The translations under genes were made by a program, and so were the position numbers. The notes below the pieces were generated by a model. That model saw only the letters and a program-made list of their open reading frames with translations, did no database searches and was not told where the DNA came from. Shown here in pieces: positions 1 to 5,485 of a stretch of DNA of 5,485 nt (within the stretch, counting starts at the first letter, position 1; each line of letters opens with the position of its first letter). Source of the DNA: Desulfobacteraceae bacterium (lineage in GTDB: Bacteria; Desulfobacterota; Desulfobacteria; Desulfobacterales; Desulfobacteraceae); assembly GCA_003354055.1 (NCBI GenBank), contig PIVQ01000522.1, forward strand, positions 1 through 5,485, read 5' to 3'.

Positions 1-194
1 CAGTATACTCTTGACATAACCCCGACAACGCTGATCTTGTCACCTGAGATGTCTGTGGGATCGGTTACCCCGATGTCTGCGGACAACTTAGTATCGCCTA
101 TTTTCAATGCGGTGATGTGTCCTACCAGGTCCTGTACGTCTTTTACAAAGTTGAATCCTTGCTCTACACTGCAGTCATAAGTTAATTCGGCCAT
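1..194 (-). CDS. Unrecognised protein, N-terminal 64 residues only, cut by the left window edge
   Basis: This reading frame is open from an ATG at 194 down to base 1 and continues outside the window. The start is well supported: AGGAG at 202-206 lies 7 nt upstream of the ATG. The visible protein begins MAELTYDCSVEQGFNFVKD. It continues with short charged and beta-like stretches and has one cysteine at residue 8. No signal peptide or membrane segment is seen, so a cytoplasmic protein is likely. I do not recognise the family and assign no function. The upstream region holds a consensus sigma-54 promoter and paired dyads, so expression is probably switched by a sigma-54 activator rather than constitutive. 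The gene is certain as an open frame with a good start; its role is unknown. Confidence 0.8.
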   Translation of the reverse strand, partial: MAELTYDCSVEQGFNFVKDVQDLVGHITALKIGDTKLSADIGVTDPTDISGDKISVVGVMSRVY

Positions 195-259
195 TTTCTT
201 TCTCCTCTATGGTTGTGTTTACTTGCTTGGTTTCTTTCCCGCTCTTGGGAATTCTATTG

Positions 260-275
260 AGCAAGTGCCGTGCCA
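260..275 (-). promoter_or_regulatory. Sigma-54 (RpoN) -24/-12 promoter
   Basis: Read on the minus strand the sequence is TGGCACGGCACTTGCT, an exact match to the sigma-54 consensus TGGCACG-N4-TTGCW, and it is preceded by the preferred pyrimidine (C). With the C of the GC pair placed at -12 (base 261), transcription would start near base 249. That gives a leader of about 55 nt before the ATG at 194. The orientation points at the unrecognised gene, which also has a good ribosome binding site. Sigma-54 promoters require an AAA+ activator bound upstream, and candidate sites are present at 318-330 and 372-384. Confidence 0.88.
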
Positions 276-317
276 GGACAAGAAAAGCCTTACTTTAAGG
301 GCAGTTACAAATAATCA

Positions 318-330
318 ACAACAAAGTTGT
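318..330. promoter_or_regulatory. Proximal candidate enhancer-binding-protein site (dyad)
   Basis: ACAACAAAGTTGT is a perfect inverted repeat with 5-bp arms and a 3-bp centre. It shares the 11-bp core CAACAAAGTTG with the site at 372-384. Its centre is about 75 bp upstream of the start predicted for the sigma-54 promoter, a usual position for an activator site. The overlapping GTTGTCAAC at 326-334 is a second small palindrome. The binding role is inferred from position, symmetry and repetition. Confidence 0.6.
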
Positions 331-371
331 CAACGGAATTATCAAAAAACTCGATCTGCGAACAACTCAAA

Positions 372-384
372 GCAACAAAGTTGC
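372..384. promoter_or_regulatory. Distal candidate enhancer-binding-protein site (dyad)
   Basis: GCAACAAAGTTGC is a perfect inverted repeat with 5-bp arms. It has the same 11-bp core as the proximal site and lies 54 bp from it, close to five turns of the helix, so both would face the same side of the DNA. Its centre is about 129 bp upstream of the predicted start. Flanking half-sites ACAAC at 362-366 and GTTGC at 391-395 are offset by 10 and 11 bp from the dyad arms, as if the site were extended. Confidence 0.6.
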
Positions 385-422
385 CGATTGGTTGCACAGC
401 CTACCGATAATAATGCATTTTT

Positions 423-881
423 TTATTTTTTGAGGGACAGATACATGGCAATCTGCGCCGTAAAAACAATCTGGTCGTTCATATCCTTGACTGTCACCTC
501 AACCGGGCAATCCCCGGGTACGTCAAGACGGTCCAGAGGGATTTCACAGGAGGCCACAAGATCTGTTCGGGCAATCTTCTTATAGGCAACACTCATCCCC
601 TTGGGAATCCAGCGCATCGTTTTCGGCAGACTGGCCTCCACCATGGTGCCGGCTGAAAGCTCTGCCATGTTGCACATGGCAATGGCATGGACGGATTTTA
701 GATGATTGGTAACAGCCCGTCGTTTTTTTATCCGAATCCTGCAATATCCCGGTTTTAAGTCTTCAAATCGTGGGCGAATGCTCCTGAAGTAGGGAGCCTT
801 GAAGCAGACCATACGTGAGAAAAGAGCCTTCCCCATTGGCAGTTTTATACATTTATTATAAATACCCAGTACTGATCCCAT
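423..881 (-). CDS. DUF4442 hotdog-fold protein, thioesterase-like
   Basis: A 152-residue protein of the DUF4442 family, which belongs to the hotdog-fold (acyl-CoA thioesterase-like) superfamily. Visible hallmarks are KPGYCRIRIKKRRAVTNHL at about residues 43-61, then VHAIAMCNMAELSAG at 64-78 covering the long hotdog helix, and MRWIPKGMSVAY at 89-100. The family is presumed to bind or hydrolyse acyl-thioesters, but the substrate cannot be read from the sequence. The start is set at ATG 881, where AAGGAG at 887-892 lies 5 nt upstream. An in-frame extension to 923 is unlikely because it would run through the operator-like palindrome. The gene follows the MarR gene on the same strand and carries the same operator element upstream, so it is probably a target of that regulator. 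No signal peptide is seen, and no convincing terminator follows it. Confidence 0.88.
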   Translation of the reverse strand: MGSVLGIYNKCIKLPMGKALFSRMVCFKAPYFRSIRPRFEDLKPGYCRIRIKKRRAVTNHLKSVHAIAMCNMAELSAGTMVEASLPKTMRWIPKGMSVAYKKIARTDLVASCEIPLDRLDVPGDCPVEVTVKDMNDQIVFTAQIAMYLSLKK

Positions 882-886
882 GATAT

Positions 887-892
887 CTCCTT
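887..892 (-). promoter_or_regulatory. Ribosome binding site deciding the DUF4442 gene start
   Basis: AAGGAG on the minus strand, 5 nt before ATG 881. It supports the shorter 152-residue product over the in-frame start at 923, which overlaps the palindrome at 911-923 and has no comparable site. Confidence 0.8.
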
Positions 893-904
893 TTTTGAAA
901 TTCA

Positions 905-925
905 CAATATTTGATACTATCAATT
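905..925. promoter_or_regulatory. MarR-type operator upstream of the DUF4442 gene (copy 2 of a 21-bp element)
   Basis: The core TTGATACTATCAA at 911-923 is a perfect 13-bp palindrome with 6-bp arms around one central base. The wider 21-bp segment matches 1406-1426, in front of marR, at 19 of 21 positions and in the same orientation relative to the downstream gene. It starts 24 bp upstream of ATG 881. If aligned with the marR promoter, the -35 (TTAAAT) and -10 (AAATAT) equivalents here are weak. Binding by the neighbouring MarR protein is inferred. Confidence 0.7.
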
Positions 926-952
926 AAATATTTAAATTTTTTTAGTTGAATC

Positions 953-1378
953 CTATCCTGTGCTGAACCGGTCCAGTATTGTCTGGTTGATCTTTTTATA
1001 AATCGCCATCTCCTCTTGGGAGAACCCATGGCCGATAAGATCATTGGTGGCCCGGACAATGGGTTTTAACACCCCTGCCTGTTCCAGCCCCTGGGGGGTA
1101 ATGGTCACCAGAATCTGCCTTCGGTTCTCAGGATTGATCTCCCGGGTCACTAGTTTCCTTTTCTCAAGCCCGGCCACCAATCGTGTGAGCGCCGCATTGT
1201 CCATATCCAGAATCTGGCTGAGCATCCCCATAACGGTCTGCCCTTCTTTGTCCAATGCCAGGAGAATCCCCATCTGGCCTGGGGACAGGGATAGGTTTTC
1301 TTTTTTTAACTCTTTTTTTATATGGCTCAGGATCCCGTTCTGGATCCTTGACATCATGAATAAAAAACGGTCTGTCAT
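953..1378 (-). CDS. MarR-family winged-helix transcriptional regulator
   Basis: A 141-residue protein with the size and layout of MarR-family dimeric repressors: an N-terminal helix, LSPGQMGILLAL at 31-42, a helix-turn-helix at about 50-80 (MGMLSQILDMDNAALTRLV then LEKRKLVTRE), and the wing with NPENRRQILVTITPQG at 82-97. The C-terminal helix would form the dimer interface. The start is ATG 1378, with GAGG 5 nt upstream. A TTG at 1408 would extend the frame, but it lies in the predicted -10 element and lacks a ribosome binding site. The 21-bp palindromic element in its own promoter, repeated before the DUF4442 gene, points to autoregulation and control of that gene. The ligand is unknown. An acyl-CoA or similar compound is a guess from the hotdog neighbour. 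The intergenic gap to the DUF4442 start is 71 bp and contains that second operator. Confidence 0.93.
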   Translation of the reverse strand: MTDRFLFMMSRIQNGILSHIKKELKKENLSLSPGQMGILLALDKEGQTVMGMLSQILDMDNAALTRLVAGLEKRKLVTREINPENRRQILVTITPQGLEQAGVLKPIVRATNDLIGHGFSQEEMAIYKKINQTILDRFSTG

Positions 1379-1382
1379 CTTT

Positions 1383-1388
1383 TCCTCT
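1383..1388 (-). promoter_or_regulatory. Ribosome binding site deciding the marR start
   Basis: AGAGGA on the minus strand, with GAGG 5 nt before ATG 1378. Together with a predicted transcription start near 1401, this rules against the in-frame TTG at 1408. Confidence 0.75.
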
Positions 1389-1405
1389 TTTGAATTTGTT
1401 TCTAT

Positions 1406-1426
1406 CAATATTAGATAGTATCAATT
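1406..1426. promoter_or_regulatory. MarR-type operator in the marR promoter (copy 1 of a 21-bp element)
   Basis: The core at 1412-1424 (TAGATAGTATCAA on the plus strand) is the same palindrome as 911-923 with one arm base changed. The 21-bp element covers most of the predicted -35/-10 spacer and the -10 itself, so a bound repressor would block RNA polymerase directly. A further TATCAA half-site lies at 1403-1408. Confidence 0.7.
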
Positions 1427-1436
1427 ATTTTGTCAA
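1408..1436 (-). promoter_or_regulatory. Sigma-70-type promoter of marR
   Basis: On the minus strand there is a consensus -35 TTGACA (1436-1431), a 17-bp spacer, then TAATAT (1413-1408) as -10. Transcription would start near 1401, leaving a leader of about 22 nt with the ribosome binding site. The operator overlaps the spacer and -10. Confidence 0.7.
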
Positions 1437-1505
1437 TAACTTTTTTTAATAGGCTTTTCGTCGGATCTTTTTGACCCTTCCACTGCAATGGGATAGGATG
1501 CAGAC

Positions 1506-2201
1506 ATGATGAAACAAGACATTACCATAGTGGATAAAGGAGAGGGCTGGATGTGCGTGGAAAAGCCCTCGGGTATCAGTGTACACAATGAGCCGGGCAG
1601 GGATTTGATATCCCTTCTGTCTGCCCAACTTGGACCGGACCGAGAAATCCTCCAGCCTGTGCACCGTCTGGATAAGGAAACCTCAGGCCTTCTGCTCCTG
1701 GCGCTGGATCACCCCACCCTAACCCGGCTGTCAGACCTCTTTGCCGGGGGAAAGGTTAAAAAACAGTATAAGGCGTTGGTCCATGGAAATTTTGAGCAGG
1801 ATCAGACCCAAGGCACCTGGAACACCCCGCTATCTAAACAGGCAGGCGGCAGGACCGACCCCAAAGGAAAAGGGAAAAAGCAGGAGGCGGTTACCCGGTA
1901 TCAGGTCCTGGAACAAAGCCCCCATTATGCCCTGCTGGATATTGAGCTTCTCACCGGACGCAAACATCAGATCAGAAGACATGCCAAACTGAACCGCCAC
2001 CCTGTGGTCGGAGACAAGCGGTACGGCTCACCCCGGGCCATAGCCTTTTTAAAAGAGCAGCGGCAATTCTTCGGGATGGGCCTGCAGTCTTACTATCTTG
2101 AGTTTCGGGATAACAACCGCACCATTGTTCTTAAACAGCCGGATCTTCCAATGGACATGAGCCGGCTTATAAATGAGGATGTTAACCCGGAAGAATCTTA
2201 A
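1506..2201 (+). CDS. RluA-family pseudouridine synthase, without S4 domain
   Basis: A 231-residue enzyme that isomerises uridine to pseudouridine in rRNA or tRNA in the cytoplasm. The catalytic motif HRLDKETSG is at 53-61, with the nucleophilic aspartate at residue 56. The second conserved block, TGRKHQIRRHAKLNRHPVVGD, spans about 150-170 and is followed by KRYG. The N-terminal VEKPSGISVH (18-27) is the usual first strand motif of the family. The protein lacks the N-terminal S4 RNA-binding domain of RluC and RluD and is close in size to RluA and TruC. The GRKHQ-RRH signature resembles TruC (tRNA U65), but the target cannot be fixed from sequence alone. ATG 1506 is preceded by AGGA at 1495-1498, 7 nt away. 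It is the only plus-strand gene, divergent from marR, and its last 20 bp overlap the end of the convergent yjbQ-like gene. Confidence 0.93.
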   Translation: MMKQDITIVDKGEGWMCVEKPSGISVHNEPGRDLISLLSAQLGPDREILQPVHRLDKETSGLLLLALDHPTLTRLSDLFAGGKVKKQYKALVHGNFEQDQTQGTWNTPLSKQAGGRTDPKGKGKKQEAVTRYQVLEQSPHYALLDIELLTGRKHQIRRHAKLNRHPVVGDKRYGSPRAIAFLKEQRQFFGMGLQSYYLEFRDNNRTIVLKQPDLPMDMSRLINEDVNPEES

Positions 2202-2574
2202 TATTCACCCGCCGCTGCCGAGGGCCGTCAAACTCACAGAAGAATATACCCTGCCAGGTACCCAGAATCATTTTTCCGTTTTCAAGGGGAATGGTTTCAG
2301 AGGGCCCGAACAGACTCACCTTTATATGGGCGGCTGAATTGCCCTCCATATGTTTAAATCCGTCATCAAAGGGAATGACCTTATTAATACAGGACAGAAT
2401 ATCTACTTCAACCGCCGGATCTGCATTTTCATTGATGGTGATCGCCCCTGTGGTATGCATGGAATAGACATGAACAAGACCGTCTTTTATACCGGAAGCG
2501 CCAACCACCTCCCTCACCTGGGCCGTGATATCGATCATCTGGGTGCGTGCGCCGGTTTTTACGGAAATCTGCAT
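2182..2574 (-). CDS. yjbQ: YjbQ / UPF0047 family protein (secondary thiamine-phosphate synthase-like)
   Basis: A 130-residue single-domain protein of the YjbQ/UPF0047 family. It shows the family blocks HTTGAITINENAD (40-52), GNSAAHIKVSLFG (78-90) and GTWQGIFFCEFDGPRQRR (105-122). Members were reported to have weak thiamine-phosphate synthase activity, hence the common database name, but the physiological role is not settled. The start is placed at ATG 2574, where AAGGAG ends 7 nt upstream. An immediately preceding GTG at 2577 would add one residue but sits only 4 nt from the same site. The gene lies beyond the transketolase terminator, and I see no clear promoter of its own in the short gap, so partial read-through is possible. 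Its stop codon lies inside the convergent pseudouridine synthase gene. Confidence 0.93.
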   Translation of the reverse strand: MQISVKTGARTQMIDITAQVREVVGASGIKDGLVHVYSMHTTGAITINENADPAVEVDILSCINKVIPFDDGFKHMEGNSAAHIKVSLFGPSETIPLENGKMILGTWQGIFFCEFDGPRQRRVNIKILPG

Positions 2575-2614
2575 CACTTATCTCCTTTATATATGCCAGT
2601 ATTAAATAAGGGTT

Positions 2615-2665
2615 AAACAAAAAGGCCGGCATCAGGTATCGCAAAAGCGATATCCGATGCCGGCC
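2615..2665 (-). terminator. Intrinsic terminator of the transketolase operon
   Basis: Bases 2624-2642 and 2647-2665 form a 19-bp stem with one A-C mismatch and one G-U wobble (the outer part is GGCCGGCATC/GATGCCGGCC) around a 4-base loop. On the minus strand it is followed directly by TTTTTGTTT (2623-2615). It starts about 30 bp after the transketolase stop. There is no T-tract on the plus-strand side, so it acts on minus-strand transcripts. Confidence 0.92.
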
Positions 2666-2695
2666 CCGGATATTACGTCCTGAAAAGCTTAAAGC

Positions 2696-4696
2696 TTACA
2701 ATTCCAGGGCTTTTTTCACGATATTTTCAGCAGAGAAGCCAAGCTCTTTGAGCACGGTGCCGCCGGGTGCGGAAGCGCCGAACCGATCAATGGCAATGAT
2801 CTTTCCGTCATTGCCGACATATTTATCCCATCCCATGGAAATACCGGCCTCAACAGCCAGACGTTTGGTAAGGGCCGGGGGAAGGATTCTTTCTTTATAG
2901 GCGGCCGGTGCTTTTTCAAACAACTCCCATGAGGGCATGGAAACAACAGATGCCTTGATATTGTGGTCTTTTTCAAGGATCTGGGCCGCTTCCACACAGA
3001 TATGAACCTCGGAACCGGTACCAATGAGCAGCATCTGAGCCTTGGGCCCTGCATCCTTCACCGTATAGGCACCAGAGGAGGCATCACCGTCTTTGGAAGA
3101 CATATCCAGCGTCGGCAGTTTCTGACGGCTGAGGATAAGGGCTGTGGGTGCATCCTGAGTGGTCAGCGCCTTCTGCCATGCCATGGCGGTCTCATTGGCA
3201 TCTGCAGGCCGGATAACGTTCAATCCGGGAATGGCACGAAGCGATGCCACATGCTCAACCGGCTGATGGGTGGGACCGTCTTCGCCAACCGCAACTGAAT
3301 CATGGGTAAATACATAGATCAGGGGCAGTTTCATCAGGGAGGCCACACGGATGGCGCCCCTCATATAATCGGCAAATACCAGGAAGGTGCCGCCGTAGGG
3401 GCGGATACCTGAATGGAGATACATACCGGTCATGATGGCACCCATGGCGTGTTCACGGACACCGAAACGGATATTTCTGCCGCCCCAGGCTTCTTTCTGG
3501 AATACTTCGCAGTCGGTCAGATAAGTTTTGTTAGACGGTGCGAGATCTGCAGAGCCGCCCATGAGAACCGGCAGGTTCTTGGCAATGGCATTGAGGACCT
3601 GGCCGGATGCAGCACGGGTGGCCACGGGACCGTCTTCGGGCTTGAATACGGGAACTTCTTTGTCCCAGCCCTGAGTCAGAAAACCGGAGATGGCATCCAC
3701 AAAGAGCCCTGCTTCTTCAGGATAATCACCCTTATAGACGTTAAAGATCTCCTGCCAGTCGTTTTCAAAGCTGTCGCCAAATGCCAGAGCCTTGCGGGTA
3801 TTTTCCAATACCTCTTCAGGCACGTAAAAGGTTTTATCCTCGGGCACACCGTAGAATTTTTTAACCAGTTTGATTTCGTCTTCACCCAGGGGAGCACCAT
3901 GGGCATCGGAGGAATCCTGCTTGTTGGGGCTGCCGTAGGCAATATGGGTGGAAAGTTTAATCAGGGTAGGCCTTGCCACGGCATCTTTACCGGCCTGGAT
4001 AGCTTTTTCAATGGCGACCAGATCATTGCCGTCTTCCACCTCAACCACATGCCAGTTCATAGCCTCGAACTTGGCCTTTGTATTTTCCGTAACGGAAATA
4101 TCTGTCTTGCCTTCAATGGTGATGCTGTTGTCATCCCAGATGAGGATGAGTCTGCCCAAGCCCAGGTGCCCTGCCATGGAAATGGCTTCCATAGCCACCC
4201 CTTCCATAAGGTCGCCGTCACCGCAGATTGAATAGGTGTGGTGATTGATCAGCTTCTGGCCGTCTTTGTTGAACCGGGCTGCCATATGACGTTCGGCAAT
4301 GGCCATACCCACGGCATTTGCAACACCCTGTCCCAAAGGACCTGTGGTGGTTTCAACACCCGGGGTGTCTCCGTATTCCGGATGACCCGGGGTTCTTGAT
4401 CCCCACTGCCGAAACTCCTTAAGATCGTCCAGTTTCAGACCGAAGCCGAACAGGTAGAGCATGCTGTAAAGCAGGGAAGAGCAATGGCCGCCGGAAAGAA
4501 CAAACCTATCCCTATCAATCCAGGAGGGGTTGGCAGGATTTTGTTTCAGGAACCGTTTGAACAGCACATAGGCAGCAGGAGCCAGGCCCATGGGCGCACC
4601 CGGATGGCCGGAGTTGGCTTTTTGAACCGCATCCATGCACAGGGTCCGGATGGTGTTAACAGTCAGTTGGTCAAGGGTTTGATTGGCATCAGCCAT
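2696..4696 (-). CDS. tkt: Transketolase
   Basis: A complete 666-residue thiamine-diphosphate enzyme that moves two-carbon units between sugar phosphates in the non-oxidative pentose phosphate pathway. The length matches bacterial transketolases (about 660-670). Domains in order: pyrophosphate-binding (about 5-335) with SGHPG (29-33), GGH with His71, and the TPP motif GDGDLMEGVAMEA ending in DDN (159-190); pyrimidine-binding (about 355-525) with GVREH carrying the catalytic Glu415 and GEDGPTHQP (471-479); and a C-terminal domain. Substrate-contact residues expected from E. coli TktA all appear present: His31, His71, His105, His266, Arg361, Ser388, Asp473, His477 and Arg524. ATG 4696 has AGGAG at 4706-4710, 9 nt upstream. 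It follows the radical SAM gene after 30 bp and is the last gene before the terminator. No other pentose phosphate genes are visible. Confidence 0.98.
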   Translation of the reverse strand: MADANQTLDQLTVNTIRTLCMDAVQKANSGHPGAPMGLAPAAYVLFKRFLKQNPANPSWIDRDRFVLSGGHCSSLLYSMLYLFGFGLKLDDLKEFRQWGSRTPGHPEYGDTPGVETTTGPLGQGVANAVGMAIAERHMAARFNKDGQKLINHHTYSICGDGDLMEGVAMEAISMAGHLGLGRLILIWDDNSITIEGKTDISVTENTKAKFEAMNWHVVEVEDGNDLVAIEKAIQAGKDAVARPTLIKLSTHIAYGSPNKQDSSDAHGAPLGEDEIKLVKKFYGVPEDKTFYVPEEVLENTRKALAFGDSFENDWQEIFNVYKGDYPEEAGLFVDAISGFLTQGWDKEVPVFKPEDGPVATRAASGQVLNAIAKNLPVLMGGSADLAPSNKTYLTDCEVFQKEAWGGRNIRFGVREHAMGAIMTGMYLHSGIRPYGGTFLVFADYMRGAIRVASLMKLPLIYVFTHDSVAVGEDGPTHQPVEHVASLRAIPGLNVIRPADANETAMAWQKALTTQDAPTALILSRQKLPTLDMSSKDGDASSGAYTVKDAGPKAQMLLIGTGSEVHICVEAAQILEKDHNIKASVVSMPSWELFEKAPAAYKERILPPALTKRLAVEAGISMGWDKYVGNDGKIIAIDRFGASAPGGTVLKELGFSAENIVKKALEL

Positions 4697-4726
4697 TGTC
4701 GTTGTCTCCTAAAAAAAGTAAAAAAA

Positions 4727-5485
4727 TTACAAGGCCCTCATGGACTCGGGTTTTAAAGGTATATTTCCTCTAAGGGCCTGTGATATCAATTCAAGTGTTT
4801 TTTCTTTATCCTGGGGCAATCTGGCCCGGATGGGCAAATAATTGGATGCATGGTTGGCATGGAAAAGCCCGTCTGTCAAGGTAGTTGCGGCAATCATCCC
4901 TCCAAGCTCGGTGAGCATTTCCTCAGGACCCAACAGGGGGAATTCCCCGGCTTCGTATTGGTCGTGGAGTTCGGTACCCGGAAGAAGCATCAGGCTGAGC
5001 GCCCCGACATAATCCGGATCCATGGCCGTCAATACCCGGCCTGTTTCTCTGGCATGGTCCAAAGACCGTTCCCGGCCTCCTAATCCCAGAAGGACGGTGA
5101 CGGAGAGTTGAATACCGGCAGCCTTTACCTTTCTTCCCATATCGATCATCTTCTGGGCGGTCGCGCCTTTCCGGATATCTTTAAGCACCACATCATCACC
5201 GGATTCCAGACCCATATAGGCAATTTTGACGCCAAGGTTCCGTAATTCACGAAGTTGGTCATCGGTCTTCATCTTAATGCTTTTGGTATTGGCATAGACA
5301 CCGATCCGATCAACCCACGGCAGCCGTTCCCGGATCCGCTCAAGAATGGGTACCAGCCGTTTCTGGGGAATAATCATGGCATCCCCGTCGCAGATAAACA
5401 ACCGGTTCTGGCGGCCACAGTTTTCCCTGGCAAATTCAATATCCTGAAAAATCACATCATCTTTCTTGATATTAAACCGTTTGCC
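4727..5485 (-). CDS. Radical SAM superfamily protein, N-terminus missing at the right window edge
   Basis: The frame is open from the stop at 4727 to the last base of the window, giving 252 residues of the C-terminal part. A GTG at 5455 is an internal valine rather than the start, because the frame continues upstream as GKRFNIKKDD. The missing N-terminus should hold the CxxxCxxC iron-sulfur motif. Visible radical SAM barrel features, numbered from the edge, are DGDAM (33-37), YANTKS (64-69), GLESG (92-96) and VTVLLGLGG (129-137), with a C-terminal NHASNYLP (211-218). The family cleaves S-adenosylmethionine to start radical chemistry, but the substrate of this subgroup is not known to me. I would not call it a coproporphyrinogen oxidase although such labels are common. 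The stop is 30 bp before transketolase on the same strand, so the two are probably co-transcribed. Confidence 0.9.
   Translation of the reverse strand, partial: GKRFNIKKDDVIFQDIEFARENCGRQNRLFICDGDAMIIPQKRLVPILERIRERLPWVDRIGVYANTKSIKMKTDDQLRELRNLGVKIAYMGLESGDDVVLKDIRKGATAQKMIDMGRKVKAAGIQLSVTVLLGLGGRERSLDHARETGRVLTAMDPDYVGALSLMLLPGTELHDQYEAGEFPLLGPEEMLTELGGMIAATTLTDGLFHANHASNYLPIRARLPQDKEKTLELISQALRGNIPLKPESMRAL

Noticed and set aside
236..251. Small inverted repeat TTCCC-N6-GGGAA near the sigma-54 transcript start
   Set aside because: The arms are only 5 bp and the exact start is uncertain, so a 5'-end hairpin cannot be supported.
313..352. Possible IHF site between the dyads and the sigma-54 promoter
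   Set aside because: AATCAA and TATCAA cores are present, but neither is followed by TTR at the required distance.
372..422. Terminator after the DUF4442 gene
   Set aside because: The only hairpin is the 5-bp-arm dyad without a run of T, which fits better as a protein-binding site.
223..585. Plus-strand open frame of 120 codons
   Set aside because: It runs over the sigma-54 promoter and dyads and then antisense to the DUF4442 gene. Its composition resembles no protein family.
882..923. Longer N-terminus for the DUF4442 protein
   Set aside because: The extension would be coded by the operator palindrome and the ribosome binding site of the better start at 881.
1379..1408. TTG start adding ten residues to the MarR protein
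   Set aside because: The TTG lies in the predicted -10 element, upstream of the expected transcript start, and has no ribosome binding site.
2575..2614. Promoter for the yjbQ-like gene
   Set aside because: TATATA next to the ribosome binding site would leave almost no leader, and no -35 at a proper distance stands out.
3413..4231. Plus-strand open frame of 272 codons
   Set aside because: It lies wholly antisense inside the transketolase gene, whose protein is unmistakable, and is a shadow of that gene's codon bias.

Overview
The window looks like chromosomal DNA from an anaerobic deltaproteobacterium, most likely a sulfate reducer of the Desulfobacteraceae type. This is inferred from moderate GC, the protein flavour of the genes and a textbook sigma-54 promoter. 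It is not proven, because the window holds no rRNA or lineage marker. All genes are on the minus strand except one pseudouridine synthase. There are no mobile elements, CRISPR arrays, tRNAs or phage genes.

Left end (1-422): the first 64 codons of an unrecognised minus-strand protein run off the left edge. Upstream of it is the clearest regulatory structure of the window: a consensus sigma-54 (-24/-12) promoter at 260-275. Further upstream are two near-identical 13-bp dyads, 54 bp apart (about five helical turns), at the distances expected for enhancer-binding-protein sites.

Regulator module (423-1436): a DUF4442 hotdog-fold (thioesterase-like) gene lies downstream of a MarR-family regulator gene on the same strand. 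The same 21-bp element, with 2 mismatches between copies, lies upstream of both genes. At marR it sits between a good -35 and -10. This looks like an autoregulated MarR that also controls the hotdog gene.

Middle (1506-2574): a plus-strand RluA-family pseudouridine synthase without an S4 domain is divergent from marR. Its 3' end overlaps by 20 bp that of a convergent YjbQ/UPF0047 gene.

Right half (2615-5485): a radical SAM protein, lacking its N-terminus because it crosses the right edge, is followed after 30 bp by a full-length transketolase. A strong intrinsic terminator follows the transketolase, so these two genes form the end of one operon and yjbQ lies beyond the terminator. The enzymes are mostly housekeeping. 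The parts that stand out are the two regulatory arrangements and the unidentified sigma-54-driven gene.
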